From Schaalia radingae (lineage in GTDB: Bacteria; Actinomycetota; Actinomycetes; Actinomycetales; Actinomycetaceae): a stretch of DNA of 64,000 nucleotides. This document shows positions 8,036 through 16,983 of this stretch, piece by piece (the stretch's first letter is position 1; every line of letters starts with the position of its first letter). The stretch lies in assembly GCF_900106055.1 (NCBI RefSeq), contig NZ_LT629792.1:2232001-2296000 (forward strand). The letters run 5' to 3'. Under the pieces are notes generated by a model. It was not told the origin of the DNA and did no database searches. It worked only from the letters and a program-made list of their open reading frames with translations. Made by a program: the position numbers and the translations under genes.

Positions 8036-9145
8036 TTAAAGTGCTGTTGTACCGAACAACCAGCCCAGAGCGTATGTCACGGCGGCTGCTCCAAATCCGA
8101 TTGCCAACTGTCTGAATGCGCGAGGCATGGGGTCCTGACCAGAAAGCACACCCACCATTCCGCCGGTCAGCAGCAGCGAAATTCCCACCAGCACGGCGGC
8201 AATAACGACGGCGAGCAGGCCATCGGCCGCGAAAATATACGGAATCAGCGGGATGAACGCGCCAGCGGCAAAGAAGATGAAAGAGCTGATTGCCGCGCGC
8301 CACGGGGTCCCCACTTCTTCACCGGCACCGCCAGAGTCGTTGCCACTGAGCGCTGTGCGCACGGCGATCGGTCCGGATTGGCCTGATGGATGGGCGGCGA
8401 CTTGCTGGAAGACGCGGTGCGCGTGTTCGGCTGCATCTTCAGGCGTTTCGCCGCGAGCGCGGAACACCAGCGCCAGTTCGTTCGCATCCACGTCGAGGGC
8501 GGGCACTGACTGGTGGGCCTGTGAGTCGGGCCGGGATGCGTCGAGCAGTTCACGCTGACTGGACACGCTGACCCATTCCCCTGCTGCCATTGAGAGGGCG
8601 CCGGCGAGCAGGCCGGAGATGCCGGTGACGAGGACAATCCTGGAGCTCACGCCGGTTGCCGCAATGCCCAGGATCAACGCCAGATTGGACACGAGGCCGT
8701 CGTTGGCACCGAACACTGCCGCGCGGAACGTGCCGGCCAGAGACTGGCGCGATCGTGCGGTCAGGCCTCGGATCACTTCGCCATGTATGTGTTCGTCGGC
8801 TGCCATCTGCGCGGTCGCGTCGTCGTCCTGGTCGTACGCCGTGCGTTGTTCGGATCGTTGAGCCATCGCGAGAACGAAGATTGTTCCGAACATGCGTGCG
8901 AGAAATGCGCGTGCCCGGGCGCGAAACGAAGGCCTGGGTTCAGGGTAGGCATGAGGGCCAAGCAGGTCGAGCCAGTGTTTTTCGTGACGTTCTTCCGCGT
9001 CTGCCAGTGCGTTCAGCACCTGGCTGTCGCCGTCTTTTCGGCGAGCGGCGAGATGGCGGTAGGTCGCCTGTTCCATGCGTTCTTCAGCCAGGTACCTGCG
9101 CCACCGGCGTATCTGTTCGCGGGTCGGAGTGTGTTCAGACGTCAC
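8036..9145 (-). CDS. Ferritin-like/VIT1 fusion iron-manganese transporter
   Basis: A 369-residue two-part protein. Residues about 1-135 form a ferritin-like (erythrin) domain with metal-ligand-type motifs EERMEQATYRHL, EERHEKHW and DEHIHGEVI. The rest is a CCC1/VIT1 transporter with five helices, including AAVFGANDGLVSNLALILG and MAAGEWVSVSSQ. Fusions of this kind (MbfA-like) export iron or manganese and protect against iron-linked oxidative damage. The polar linker between helices 3 and 4 is longer than in plain VIT1. Start is GTG at 9145 with a weak ribosome binding site; an internal Met at residue 24 would lose part of the ferritin domain. Confidence 0.9.
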   Translation of the reverse strand: MTSEHTPTREQIRRWRRYLAEERMEQATYRHLAARRKDGDSQVLNALADAEERHEKHWLDLLGPHAYPEPRPSFRARARAFLARMFGTIFVLAMAQRSEQRTAYDQDDDATAQMAADEHIHGEVIRGLTARSRQSLAGTFRAAVFGANDGLVSNLALILGIAATGVSSRIVLVTGISGLLAGALSMAAGEWVSVSSQRELLDASRPDSQAHQSVPALDVDANELALVFRARGETPEDAAEHAHRVFQQVAAHPSGQSGPIAVRTALSGNDSGGAGEEVGTPWRAAISSFIFFAAGAFIPLIPYIFAADGLLAVVIAAVLVGISLLLTGGMVGVLSGQDPMPRAFRQLAIGFGAAAVTYALGWLFGTTAL

Positions 9146-9199
9146 GGTGACTACAGTGGCACTCCCACCGCCGCGTTGTCCACGAGCGTCGTCGAAAGA

Positions 9200-9215
9200 G
9201 GACGTTCGGGCGTCC
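9200..9215 (-). terminator. Short hairpin terminator after the YtxH-like gene
   Basis: On the minus strand the YtxH-like stop codon is followed within 4 nt by GGACG, a 6-nt loop, CGTCC, and then TCTTTC. The stem is only 5 bp and the U tract is interrupted, so it is a modest intrinsic terminator at best. Confidence 0.5.
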
Positions 9216-9219
9216 GGAA

Positions 9220-9504
9220 TTATTCTTCTTCCACCTCGACGTCGACATATTCGTAGGTGCTGGTCGGTGTGCCGAAAAGGCGTTCCTTCACAGCATCGGC
9301 AACTTTGTCGGTTACACGTTCGCCGCCGGTGCGCACCGCTTCGGATACCCGCTGGCCGGCATTGTCGAGGGGACGCGACACGAAGGGCTGTTCACGAAGC
9401 TTGTGCGCTGCGGCTTTGATCTTCTCGTAGCGTTCACGTCCGGCTCGTGTTCCGAGGACGTACCCCACTCCCAGTCCGAGGGCGAGTCCAATTTTCATTC
9501 CCAT
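9220..9504 (-). CDS. YtxH-like small membrane-associated protein
   Basis: A 94-residue protein with a glycine-rich N-terminal helix (KIGLALGLGVGYVLGTRAG) followed by RERYEKIKAAA, the standard start of YtxH-like proteins, then an amphipathic helical region and an acidic tail (VDVEVEEE). The family is widespread and of unknown function, often linked to stress. The ATG at 9504 has AGGAG seven bases upstream. It is transcribed divergently from the hydrolase gene at 9605 and has a weak hairpin after the stop. Confidence 0.85.
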   Translation of the reverse strand: MGMKIGLALGLGVGYVLGTRAGRERYEKIKAAAHKLREQPFVSRPLDNAGQRVSEAVRTGGERVTDKVADAVKERLFGTPTSTYEYVDVEVEEE

Positions 9505-9566
9505 TGACGATCTCCTCTCGCGTCGACACCCAGTGTATTTTCCTTAGGGCGAATTGTCTCACGCTT

Positions 9567-9605
9567 TTGCCACAGAACTGACAAAAATAGCTAGGTTGGA
9601 AGGTA
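9567..9605 (+). promoter_or_regulatory. Possible promoter giving a leaderless hydrolase mRNA
   Basis: A TTGCCA element at 9567-9572 and TAGGTT at 9592-9597 are 19 bp apart. Transcription would then begin close to the ATG at 9605. There is no ribosome binding site at a workable distance (GGAAGG is one base from the ATG), which agrees with leaderless translation, common in actinobacteria. Both boxes are weak. Confidence 0.3.
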
Positions 9606-10375
9606 TGAGTGAGGTCTTGATTGAAACACCCCGCGGGCTCAGCCTGTCGGGTTCGTTCGTCAACCCTGTGGACAGCACTGACTGTGCCGTGCTGTTTTCT
9701 CACTCGTTCCTGTCCGATCGTCACTCCGGCGGGCACTTCGATCGCCTCGCCGGGCACTACCGCACGGCGGGGTATGCGACGCTGGCATTTGACTATTCGG
9801 GACATGGGCTGTCTGACGATGACATCATCACTCTTGACTCTCACGCGGAGGATCTGCGTGCCGCATCAGGCTGGCTGGCTGACCAGGGTTTCCATCGCCA
9901 GCTGATCCACGCGCACTCCTACGGCGCCACCGTCGCCATGAACGCTGCTCCACCTGCAGCGACAACTATGGTGCTGTCCGGGGCGGTACTGGGTCCCGTG
10001 TCGTATGACTGGCAGGCTATTTTTTCTTCCGAGCAGCTTGATGAACTGGAGCGTCACGGCGTCACAACCATCCCTGACGATTCACCCGGCCCTCGCCAGA
10101 ACTTCACGATTTCCAGGCAGACTCTGGTGGATCTGTCGCTGGTCGACACGAAAGCGACAGTGGATCACCTGACCATGCCGGTTCTGATCATTCACGATGC
10201 CGACGATGAGGAGATCGGCCTGGTGGAAATGACTGAGGAAGTCATGCCGGAGCTGCCGCTGGGAAGTTCCGTCCAGGTCATTCACGGCTCGCATTTCGGC
10301 GCAGGTGAAGACGCTCAAACGCTTATGGATCTGTCGCTTGAGTGGTCACGCACGCACGTTCCGATTCGTCGATAG
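9605..10375 (+). CDS. Alpha/beta hydrolase
   Basis: A 256-residue alpha/beta hydrolase of the short S33/BAAT-like type. The nucleophile Ser is in AHSYGA (the usual first Gly of GxSxG is replaced), the acid is in HDADDEE, and the catalytic His is in IHGSHFG. The oxyanion segment is LFSHSFLSDRHSGG. No signal peptide or lid domain is seen, so it is a cytoplasmic esterase or related enzyme of unknown substrate. The frame is open from 9554, but ATG 9605 begins the conserved N-terminus. It is convergent with the DUF222/HNH gene, 9 bp away. Confidence 0.85.
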   Translation: MSEVLIETPRGLSLSGSFVNPVDSTDCAVLFSHSFLSDRHSGGHFDRLAGHYRTAGYATLAFDYSGHGLSDDDIITLDSHAEDLRAASGWLADQGFHRQLIHAHSYGATVAMNAAPPAATTMVLSGAVLGPVSYDWQAIFSSEQLDELERHGVTTIPDDSPGPRQNFTISRQTLVDLSLVDTKATVDHLTMPVLIIHDADDEEIGLVEMTEEVMPELPLGSSVQVIHGSHFGAGEDAQTLMDLSLEWSRTHVPIRR

Positions 10376-10384
10376 TCGGCAGGC

Positions 10385-11674
10385 CTATTCGCGCTGAGGT
10401 CGGCGGTGTCCGCGGTATCGAGTCTTGCCGTGGGTGACGCTGTAGCGGTACCCCAGTGGAGATGTCCACTCGTATATTCCCGGTCGGTGCTGAGTCAGGT
10501 GCCAGCGTGAATGCGTCTTGGCGCGGTGCACGGTACGTGAGAGCGGACCGAGATTGCCCAGGCAGGTCTGCCCCTTTGGCCCGTGCGGGTCATACGGAAC
10601 GGTATGGTCAAGGTCGCATGCCGAGGAGCGCATCGTGGAGTACGGGAAGACTTCGACGGGCTCGCGAATATGCATCGCATGGCGCATCAATGGCGGTGGG
10701 TCATGTCGGTCGACCGCACGGTTGCTGTTGAGGTCAAGGACGGGACGCACTGTGACGTGGCAGTGAGCCAGCAGGTCGGAAAGAGCCTGCGCCGGGATCG
10801 TGCCGCACCTGTCACCGTGTACCAGTCGCGGCGACGCAGCGTTGATATGCAGGTGAAGCGTGGCAGGCGGGCGGGTGCGATCAAGCGCCTTACCAGTGGC
10901 GCCTTCCAGGCGCGCAAGCGCATAGGCGGGCGTCGCCAGAATTCCCAGGGCGCGGGACTTGCGCTCGTCCAGAGATTCGTCGGGGTGTTCGCTCACGAGC
11001 GTGCGCGCCAAAGCGTTGACCGTTCCTTCCAGAAGCTGCGCGTCGGTCACGCTCAAGGTGGCATCGAGATACACCAGATCCGTCGAGCTCTCACGGTCGA
11101 AGGCGACTCGGCGGTGCGACTTCTTCAAGTCGAAGCATCGTTCGATGCGTTCGGTGTCAACCTCGGCAATCAGCTCGTTGATGTGCTCAATGGTGCGCTC
11201 TTTGCTCCACGTGCCGATGTCGCCGATTCGGCGATCAACTTCCCTGCACACGTCCAGCGACAAACTGGTGGTGCGCATCGTGATAGCGCGCGCCTTCCAC
11301 ACGGGCACGTCCAGATCCAGTATGCGCTGCCACAGGCGCGGCATGCGGAAACGCAGGTCAAGCAGGTCTGAAATAAGGTTCAGCGTCACGTGCGGGGAGC
11401 ATCCCAGAGCAGCTGCCACCTCCAGGTGAGCGAACTCGGCAATCAGGGGTGTACCCGCGCCACTGCGAATGACACGCTCTTCATCTGCAGGAGCTGCGCG
11501 GCTGACAGCCAGGACAGAGTCGACGACAAGACGGGCACGATCAGCTTCGGCCTGTTTCCAGCGCGTGTCCGCCTCACGCAGGGCATCGATGCGAGCTATG
11601 GCATCGTCCTGCGCGAGCTGCGGAACACGTGTTTTGTCGAACATGTGTTCTATTGTGGCAGCACCCACTGGCAT
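10385..11674 (-). CDS. DUF222/HNH endonuclease domain protein
   Basis: An approximately 430-residue member of the large actinobacterial DUF222 plus HNH family. The helical DUF222 part fills the first 300 residues, and a C-terminal HNH motif is seen in CDLDHTVPYDPHG, LGNLGPLSRTVHRAKT and HSRW. Many actinobacterial genomes carry many copies; the biological role is not settled. The frame continues to TTG 11698; ATG 11674 has GGAACG upstream and is preferred, and ATG 11644 is also possible. A CRP/GlxR-like palindrome lies just upstream. Confidence 0.85.
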   Translation of the reverse strand: MPVGAATIEHMFDKTRVPQLAQDDAIARIDALREADTRWKQAEADRARLVVDSVLAVSRAAPADEERVIRSGAGTPLIAEFAHLEVAAALGCSPHVTLNLISDLLDLRFRMPRLWQRILDLDVPVWKARAITMRTTSLSLDVCREVDRRIGDIGTWSKERTIEHINELIAEVDTERIERCFDLKKSHRRVAFDRESSTDLVYLDATLSVTDAQLLEGTVNALARTLVSEHPDESLDERKSRALGILATPAYALARLEGATGKALDRTRPPATLHLHINAASPRLVHGDRCGTIPAQALSDLLAHCHVTVRPVLDLNSNRAVDRHDPPPLMRHAMHIREPVEVFPYSTMRSSACDLDHTVPYDPHGPKGQTCLGNLGPLSRTVHRAKTHSRWHLTQHRPGIYEWTSPLGYRYSVTHGKTRYRGHRRPQRE

Positions 11675-11711
11675 CTGCGTTCCACACACAGCCAACAACC
11701 ATCCTGATTTA

Positions 11712-11727
11712 AGTGATGTGTGTCACA
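11712..11727. promoter_or_regulatory. CRP/GlxR-like operator
   Basis: AGTGA-TGTGTG-TCACA matches the TGTGA-N6-TCACA consensus of CRP-family cAMP regulators (GlxR in actinobacteria) at nine of ten arm positions. It lies 38 bp upstream of the chosen start of the DUF222/HNH gene and 43 bp past the stop of the deacetylase gene. No CRP-type gene is in the window, so the binder is inferred. Confidence 0.4.
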
Positions 11728-11769
11728 CTATCGACCGGCGTCACGATCGCCACCACTACCAGTTACCAG

Positions 11770-12465
11770 CTACCAGCGATCGACCACGCGAATATCGCGC
11801 TCCTCCAGTGCTTCCAGCCATTGTGAGTCAACGACGAGCCGCGCCTCCCACTGCCGCTTTTGATCATCGACACCGGGATGCACAAACACTTCACTGACCC
11901 CGACAGGCACAGCATCCAGCATTGCAATATAACTGTCCCGTAGCTGCTCGTAGCTGGCGACGTCTTGATACGGCGTCGTATTGGTGAGCATCACGTCCGG
12001 CAGAGCCACCCCCATCGCATCAGCCGCCTCAACGGCTTGAGCATGCAGAGAACGCATCGACGAGTCGCCCTCGGCAAAAAACTGTGTGGGGAAGGTGCGC
12101 GGCATGCGAAGAGCCAACGAAAAGTGGGTGCAGAATTCGAGTGCGGCGGGGAGCGCCTCGGGCGTATACAACGCGCCGCAATGCGAATCAAGCCGTATGA
12201 CGTCCATCCCGCAGTCAGTCAAGCGCGAATGCTGTTCGCGCAGCTCATCGGCGATCTCACCTCCGGTTGCTTCGTGATGCAGGCCGACGCTGCTCAGTCC
12301 GGCGTCTCGCAGCATGTTCAGCTGCGCGGGCAGGTCGTCAGAATTGGCGAGGGCGGTCACGGCACTGACACGGCCGCTGGCGACAAGGTCGCACACGATG
12401 CGCGAGGACGCGGGGTTCATGCCAAAGTCATCAGCGGTAATGACGATGCGACGCTCGGCACTCAT
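11770..12465 (-). CDS. ChbG/YdjC-type carbohydrate deacetylase
   Basis: A 231-residue cytoplasmic deacetylase. Metal-binding motifs of the YdjC/ChbG fold are visible: TADDFGMN at the N-terminus, GLHHEATGGE, RLDSHCGAL, and late FVHPG. Characterised members remove one acetyl group from chitobiose-type N-acetylglucosamine oligosaccharides. The frame reads upstream, but ATG 12465 starts the conserved part and overlaps the symporter stop codon as ATGA, giving translational coupling. The pairing with a sugar symporter suggests the deacetylated sugar is the imported one. Confidence 0.88.
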   Translation of the reverse strand: MSAERRIVITADDFGMNPASSRIVCDLVASGRVSAVTALANSDDLPAQLNMLRDAGLSSVGLHHEATGGEIADELREQHSRLTDCGMDVIRLDSHCGALYTPEALPAALEFCTHFSLALRMPRTFPTQFFAEGDSSMRSLHAQAVEAADAMGVALPDVMLTNTTPYQDVASYEQLRDSYIAMLDAVPVGVSEVFVHPGVDDQKRQWEARLVVDSQWLEALEERDIRVVDRW

Positions 12466-13871
12466 GCTTCGTCGGCTTCCGGAAGGCGAATGAAGCGCGA
12501 GATCAGCGTGCCGATCAGCATGAATACCAGCGGATAGATGGCCATGTAGACGCGCCACGCCATCGCCGGGTCAGGGCCGGGCACCTCCCCGGAACGATAT
12601 CCGAAGAACCAGCCCAGCGACAGCAACGCAATGGAGGTCGGGATCGCATTGAGACGGCCGAGCACGCCGAATGCCGACAGGAAGATCCCTTCGCGATGGA
12701 TGCCAGTCTTGCGGGCATCCTCGTCAAGAACGCGGGCGAAGATCAGGTCGTTGGTGGCGAGCATACCGGACCAGCCGAACGCCACGCAGATTCCGCACAG
12801 GATGCCGGTGATGAGGTTGTGGGCAAAGAACAGTGGCACAAAGGTCAGTGCGCATACCGGCAGGGCCAGGCGCCATGTCCACGCCGCGCCGCGTCTGCGC
12901 ACGATCGAGGTCCAGATGGCGAGTGATCCCAGTGACGTGAAGATGACGACACCTTGCATGATGGTGGCTTCCAGCGCGCCGCCACCCAGCGCGTAGTCCA
13001 CGTAAAACTGCAGACCACCCATGAGCATCGCCATCGACGCGCCATACAGTGCTGAGACCACGCCGATCGTCCAGAAGTAGCGGTTGGTGACGATGTCGCG
13101 GATGGATCGCAGGAACGTCGGGCGTTTTTCTTCGACGTCGCCGTGGCGTTCGTGGATCCCCAGCGCCATGAAGATGATGACTGCAGCGGCGATAACACCG
13201 TAGATGACGGCGAGGCGCTCGTATCCCACGGTCGGATCAGCACACGCTGCATCCCTGACGTCACATCCCAGGATGTTGCGGGCCAGCAGTGGGGTAAGGC
13301 CGAGGGAGAAGATCATGGCGACCAACTGGAATCCCTGTCGCAGCGAATTGGCGAGGGCGCGTCGCTTTTCCTGCGGGAACAGTTCCGGCAGCAGCGACCC
13401 GTAGGCCGCGTTGATCATGGAATCGGCCGCTTCGGACAAGATGGCGAACGTGGCGAACCAGGCGACCAGCGATGTTGTCTTCGCCGCGACGACGGCGTCA
13501 GGCACCCAGAACAGTGCGATCATGCCGATCAGCAGCACCAGTGCACCGACGATGAGGTAAGGACGGCGCCTGCCCCAACGGGAGCGCGTGCGGTCCGAGA
13601 AGTACCCGAAGATCGGGTTGTCGATGGCGTCAATAATCCCGTAGACCGTGTAGACGGCGGCGTAGATGGCAGCATCCATACCGAGGACCGACACGTAGAA
13701 ATACAGCATCGACCCTTTGATGACATTGATGGGAATCGATGTGCCAAACATGCCGATGGCGAAACGCCACGGCGGCGTCTGTCGACGCTCAGGTGAGATG
13801 GCGGTCACAGCAGCATCGTAGCACGCCTCATTATGCATACATTTTACGTTTGAGGATGATTCATGATCCAT
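12462..13871 (-). CDS. GPH-family sugar:cation symporter (MFS)
   Basis: An approximately 469-residue, 12-helix transporter. The start of the fold is WRFAIGMFGTSIPINVIKG, and the GPH loop motif DNPIFGYFSDRTRSRWGRRRPYL is in the helix 2-3 loop (positions near 13590 on the map). GPH members import glycosides with Na+ or H+. The start is uncertain: ATG 13871 has GAGGGG too close upstream, ATG 13838 has no ribosome site, and a GTG near 13808 would also keep the whole fold. Divergent from the GH38 gene and coupled to the deacetylase gene downstream. Confidence 0.87.
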   Translation of the reverse strand: MDHESSSNVKCMHNEACYDAAVTAISPERRQTPPWRFAIGMFGTSIPINVIKGSMLYFYVSVLGMDAAIYAAVYTVYGIIDAIDNPIFGYFSDRTRSRWGRRRPYLIVGALVLLIGMIALFWVPDAVVAAKTTSLVAWFATFAILSEAADSMINAAYGSLLPELFPQEKRRALANSLRQGFQLVAMIFSLGLTPLLARNILGCDVRDAACADPTVGYERLAVIYGVIAAAVIIFMALGIHERHGDVEEKRPTFLRSIRDIVTNRYFWTIGVVSALYGASMAMLMGGLQFYVDYALGGGALEATIMQGVVIFTSLGSLAIWTSIVRRRGAAWTWRLALPVCALTFVPLFFAHNLITGILCGICVAFGWSGMLATNDLIFARVLDEDARKTGIHREGIFLSAFGVLGRLNAIPTSIALLSLGWFFGYRSGEVPGPDPAMAWRVYMAIYPLVFMLIGTLISRFIRLPEADEA

Positions 13872-13943
13872 CCCCTCTTCAAATACATCAATAATGATGG
13901 ATAATAGAGAGGAACACATCACAATTCGAGCCAAAGGAGCCTC

Positions 13944-16900
13944 ATGTTCGATGAAAGTTCACGCACCCGCCGCCAGGTGTCACGCGTACTGCGCGACTGG
14001 CTCACCCCGGGTGTCACGATCGAACGAGCAGATCTGACCCTTACCGCATGGGAAGTGCCCGACGAACCCGTCCCCTTCGACGAGGCAGTCACACAGGAAT
14101 ACTCCGACATCAGCCTGCCCTACGCATGGTCGCACCCCTGGGGCACGACATGGTTCCACGTCAGCGGACGCGTACCACAGGAATGGAACCAGGCCTCCGA
14201 TCAGCGCCGCCACGAAATCATCGTTGACCTGGGATTTTCCGACGCCGGCCCCGGTTTCCAGGCAGAAGGCGCAGCATATCGGCCAGACGGCACGATGATT
14301 AAGGCGCTCGAACCACTCAACCGTTACATTCCGATCGAGGCAGCGCCCGGTGAAGAATTCGAGCTCTTCATCGAAGCGGCCGCCAACCCGAATGTCATCG
14401 AAGGTGACTGGGTGACACCACCGACGATGGGCTCGAAAGAAACAGCCGGCACAGAGTCGATCTACACAATGACTACGTGCGAACTGCGCGCCATCGACAC
14501 CACGGTTGAAGCACTCCAGGCTGACCTGACCGTGCTGAATGACCTCGTGACCGTCGTCGACTCACCCAGGCGCGAACAGATCATCCGCGGACTTGACCGC
14601 GCGTTGGACGCCCTCGACTATGACGATCTTTCGGGCAGCGCACACGAGGCGAGGCAGATGCTCAGCGATGTTTTGAGCGCTCCGGCCTCCGCGTCAGCGA
14701 CCACCGCATACGCGATCGGACATGCGCATATCGATTCGGCGTGGCTGTGGCCGCTGCGAGAGACGCGACGCAAAGTGGCGCGCACGTGGTCGAATGTCCT
14801 GCACCTGATGGACGTCGACCCCGACGTCATGTTCGCCGCCTCCTCAGCCCAGCAGTATCAGTGGCTGCGTGACGAGCACCCTGACGTGTTCGCGCGCCTG
14901 CGTCAGCGCGTTGCCGAAGGCAGGTGGGTAGTCGTCGGAGGCCAGTGGATCGAATCCGACCCGTACATGATCGGCGGGGAGGCAATGGTTCGACAGTTCC
15001 TGGAAGGCCAGCGATTCTTCCAGCGCGAATTCGGCGTCATGCCCGAACACGTGTGGCTGCCGGACTCCTTCGGATACTCGGCAGCACTGCCGACCATCGC
15101 ACGGCACATGGGTATGAAATGGATGCTCACGCAGAAGCTGTCGTGGAATGAGACGAACACGTTCCCGCATCACACCCTGTGGTGGGAAGGAATCGACGGG
15201 TCGCGTATCTTCACGCACTTTCCACCCGTTGACACCTACAACTCCACGCTCAGCCCGACCGAACTGCATCACGCTGAAAGCACATTCCGCGACAACGGCG
15301 GAGCATCCAAGACGCTGGTGCCGTTCGGCTACGGTGACGGCGGCGGCGGCCCGACCAGGGAAATGCTGGCCAACGCGCACAGGCAAAAAGACCTGGAAGG
15401 CTCCCCGCGCGTGCGCATCGCCTCACCGACCGACTTTTTTGTCGACGCGCAGGCCGAATATCCCGATGCGCCGACGTGGGTGGGCGAACTGTACCTGGAG
15501 AACCATCGCGGCGTGCTCACCTCGCAGGCGCGCACCAAGCGTGGGAACCGACGCTGCGAGCATCTGCTGCGCGAGGCCGAATACTGGTGGACGCAGGCAG
15601 CGGTGCGCACCGGTGCCGACTACCCCTACGATGAGCTGCACGAGATCTGGCAGGAAGTCCTCCTGCTGCAATTCCATGACATCCTGCCCGGATCCTCAAT
15701 CGCGTGGGTCCACCGCGAAGCTGAAGAAACCTTCGAGCGCCTCATGGAGCGCCTGAACACCCTGATCAATGACGCGCTCAGCATTGTTGCCGGCAACGGT
15801 GAGACCCCGCTCACCGCGAACGCCTCGTCCGCCGAGCAGCGTGGCGTGAGTGCTGGAGTGATCGGACGCGTCAGCGCGCAGGCTCCCTCGTCCATCACCG
15901 TTGACGAGGGCGACGACGGCTGGCAGATCTCGAACGGCGTGCTGAACGTACATGTCACGCGGGACGGTTTGATTGACTCGTTGGTGGATGCGCGCCGTAA
16001 TCGTGAGGTTGTGCCGGCAGGACAGGTGCTCGGCAGACTCAACGCGTACCGCGACATTCCGGTGGACTGGGATGCGTGGAATATCGACGGTGATTACCGT
16101 CGCCACCCGAACCCGATTGACTCGGTGGACGCTCTGGATGTGCGTGAAGAAGACGGTGCTGCCGTCGTGACGTGTGAGCGGTCCTGGGGCACGTCGACGT
16201 TCGTTCAGACGATGCGCATCGCGCCCGATTCTGCGACGGTTGATTTCACGACTGAAGTCGAGTGGCATGAGCGCCGACGGATGCTCAAACTGGAGTTGCC
16301 GGTGGACGTGCTGACCACAACCGCCCAATCCGAAATTCAGTGCGGACATATCACGCGCCCCATTCACGAGAACACGTCGTGGGAGCACGCGCGCTTTGAA
16401 ACTGTGGGACTGCGGTGGGTGCGCGTGGCAGAAGATGACTTCGGCGTGGCCGTGGCCAACGACCGCACCTATGGGCACTCGTTCGTACGCATGCGCAGTG
16501 ACGAGGGCAGGCCGTTCGTACAGATCGGTGAGTCACTGCTGCGCGCGCCGATGGCTCCGGATCCGGATGCCGATCAGGGCCACCACGTCCTGCGCACCTC
16601 CCTGACCGTCGGAGCTGAGATTGACGATGCGATCGCGCAAGGACAGCGCATGAACCTGCCGGTGCGCGAAGTGCGAGGCGACCATGACGTGCCGGCACTG
16701 GTGACACTGGACAGCGGGCATGCCCTGATTGAGGCAGTCAAGCTGGCTGATGACGAATCCGGTGACGTGATCGTGCGCTTCCATGAAACAAGAGGCGGGC
16801 GCACCACGGCGCGATTCAGTGTCGATATTCCCGACCTGGCGTCGATTGGCCTGGTGGATGGACTGGAGCGCGAGTGCGAGGACGAGGCTGACCTTCGCGC

Positions 16901-16970
16901 CGATGAAAGCGGCTTCGACGTTGATCTCAAGCCATTCGAACTGGTGACAGTTCGTATGCATCGCAACTAA
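13944..16970 (+). CDS. GH38 alpha-mannosidase, cytoplasmic
   Basis: A 1008-residue family 38 glycoside hydrolase with a normal bacterial length. The zinc site begins with HAHIDSAWLWP (His260, His262-Asp264 region), the catalytic nucleophile is Asp374 in WLPDSFGYS, and the middle and C-terminal beta domains follow. There is no signal peptide. GH38 enzymes cut alpha-1,2/1,3/1,6-linked mannose, typically from N-glycans or their breakdown products. AAAGGAG lies five bases before the ATG. It heads an operon with a binding protein and two permeases (to 20130), so its substrate is probably the oligosaccharide they import. Confidence 0.95.
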   Translation: MFDESSRTRRQVSRVLRDWLTPGVTIERADLTLTAWEVPDEPVPFDEAVTQEYSDISLPYAWSHPWGTTWFHVSGRVPQEWNQASDQRRHEIIVDLGFSDAGPGFQAEGAAYRPDGTMIKALEPLNRYIPIEAAPGEEFELFIEAAANPNVIEGDWVTPPTMGSKETAGTESIYTMTTCELRAIDTTVEALQADLTVLNDLVTVVDSPRREQIIRGLDRALDALDYDDLSGSAHEARQMLSDVLSAPASASATTAYAIGHAHIDSAWLWPLRETRRKVARTWSNVLHLMDVDPDVMFAASSAQQYQWLRDEHPDVFARLRQRVAEGRWVVVGGQWIESDPYMIGGEAMVRQFLEGQRFFQREFGVMPEHVWLPDSFGYSAALPTIARHMGMKWMLTQKLSWNETNTFPHHTLWWEGIDGSRIFTHFPPVDTYNSTLSPTELHHAESTFRDNGGASKTLVPFGYGDGGGGPTREMLANAHRQKDLEGSPRVRIASPTDFFVDAQAEYPDAPTWVGELYLENHRGVLTSQARTKRGNRRCEHLLREAEYWWTQAAVRTGADYPYDELHEIWQEVLLLQFHDILPGSSIAWVHREAEETFERLMERLNTLINDALSIVAGNGETPLTANASSAEQRGVSAGVIGRVSAQAPSSITVDEGDDGWQISNGVLNVHVTRDGLIDSLVDARRNREVVPAGQVLGRLNAYRDIPVDWDAWNIDGDYRRHPNPIDSVDALDVREEDGAAVVTCERSWGTSTFVQTMRIAPDSATVDFTTEVEWHERRRMLKLELPVDVLTTTAQSEIQCGHITRPIHENTSWEHARFETVGLRWVRVAEDDFGVAVANDRTYGHSFVRMRSDEGRPFVQIGESLLRAPMAPDPDADQGHHVLRTSLTVGAEIDDAIAQGQRMNLPVREVRGDHDVPALVTLDSGHALIEAVKLADDESGDVIVRFHETRGGRTTARFSVDIPDLASIGLVDGLERECEDEADLRADESGFDVDLKPFELVTVRMHRN

Positions 16971-16983
16971 CTAGGAGTAGAAA

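Noticed and set aside
10583..11371. 262-codon plus-strand ORF inside the DUF222/HNH gene
   Set aside because: Shadow of a conserved minus-strand gene.
13839..13943. An operator in the symporter/GH38 gap (GGAT...ATCC)
   Set aside because: Only the outer four bases pair; the centre is not symmetrical.
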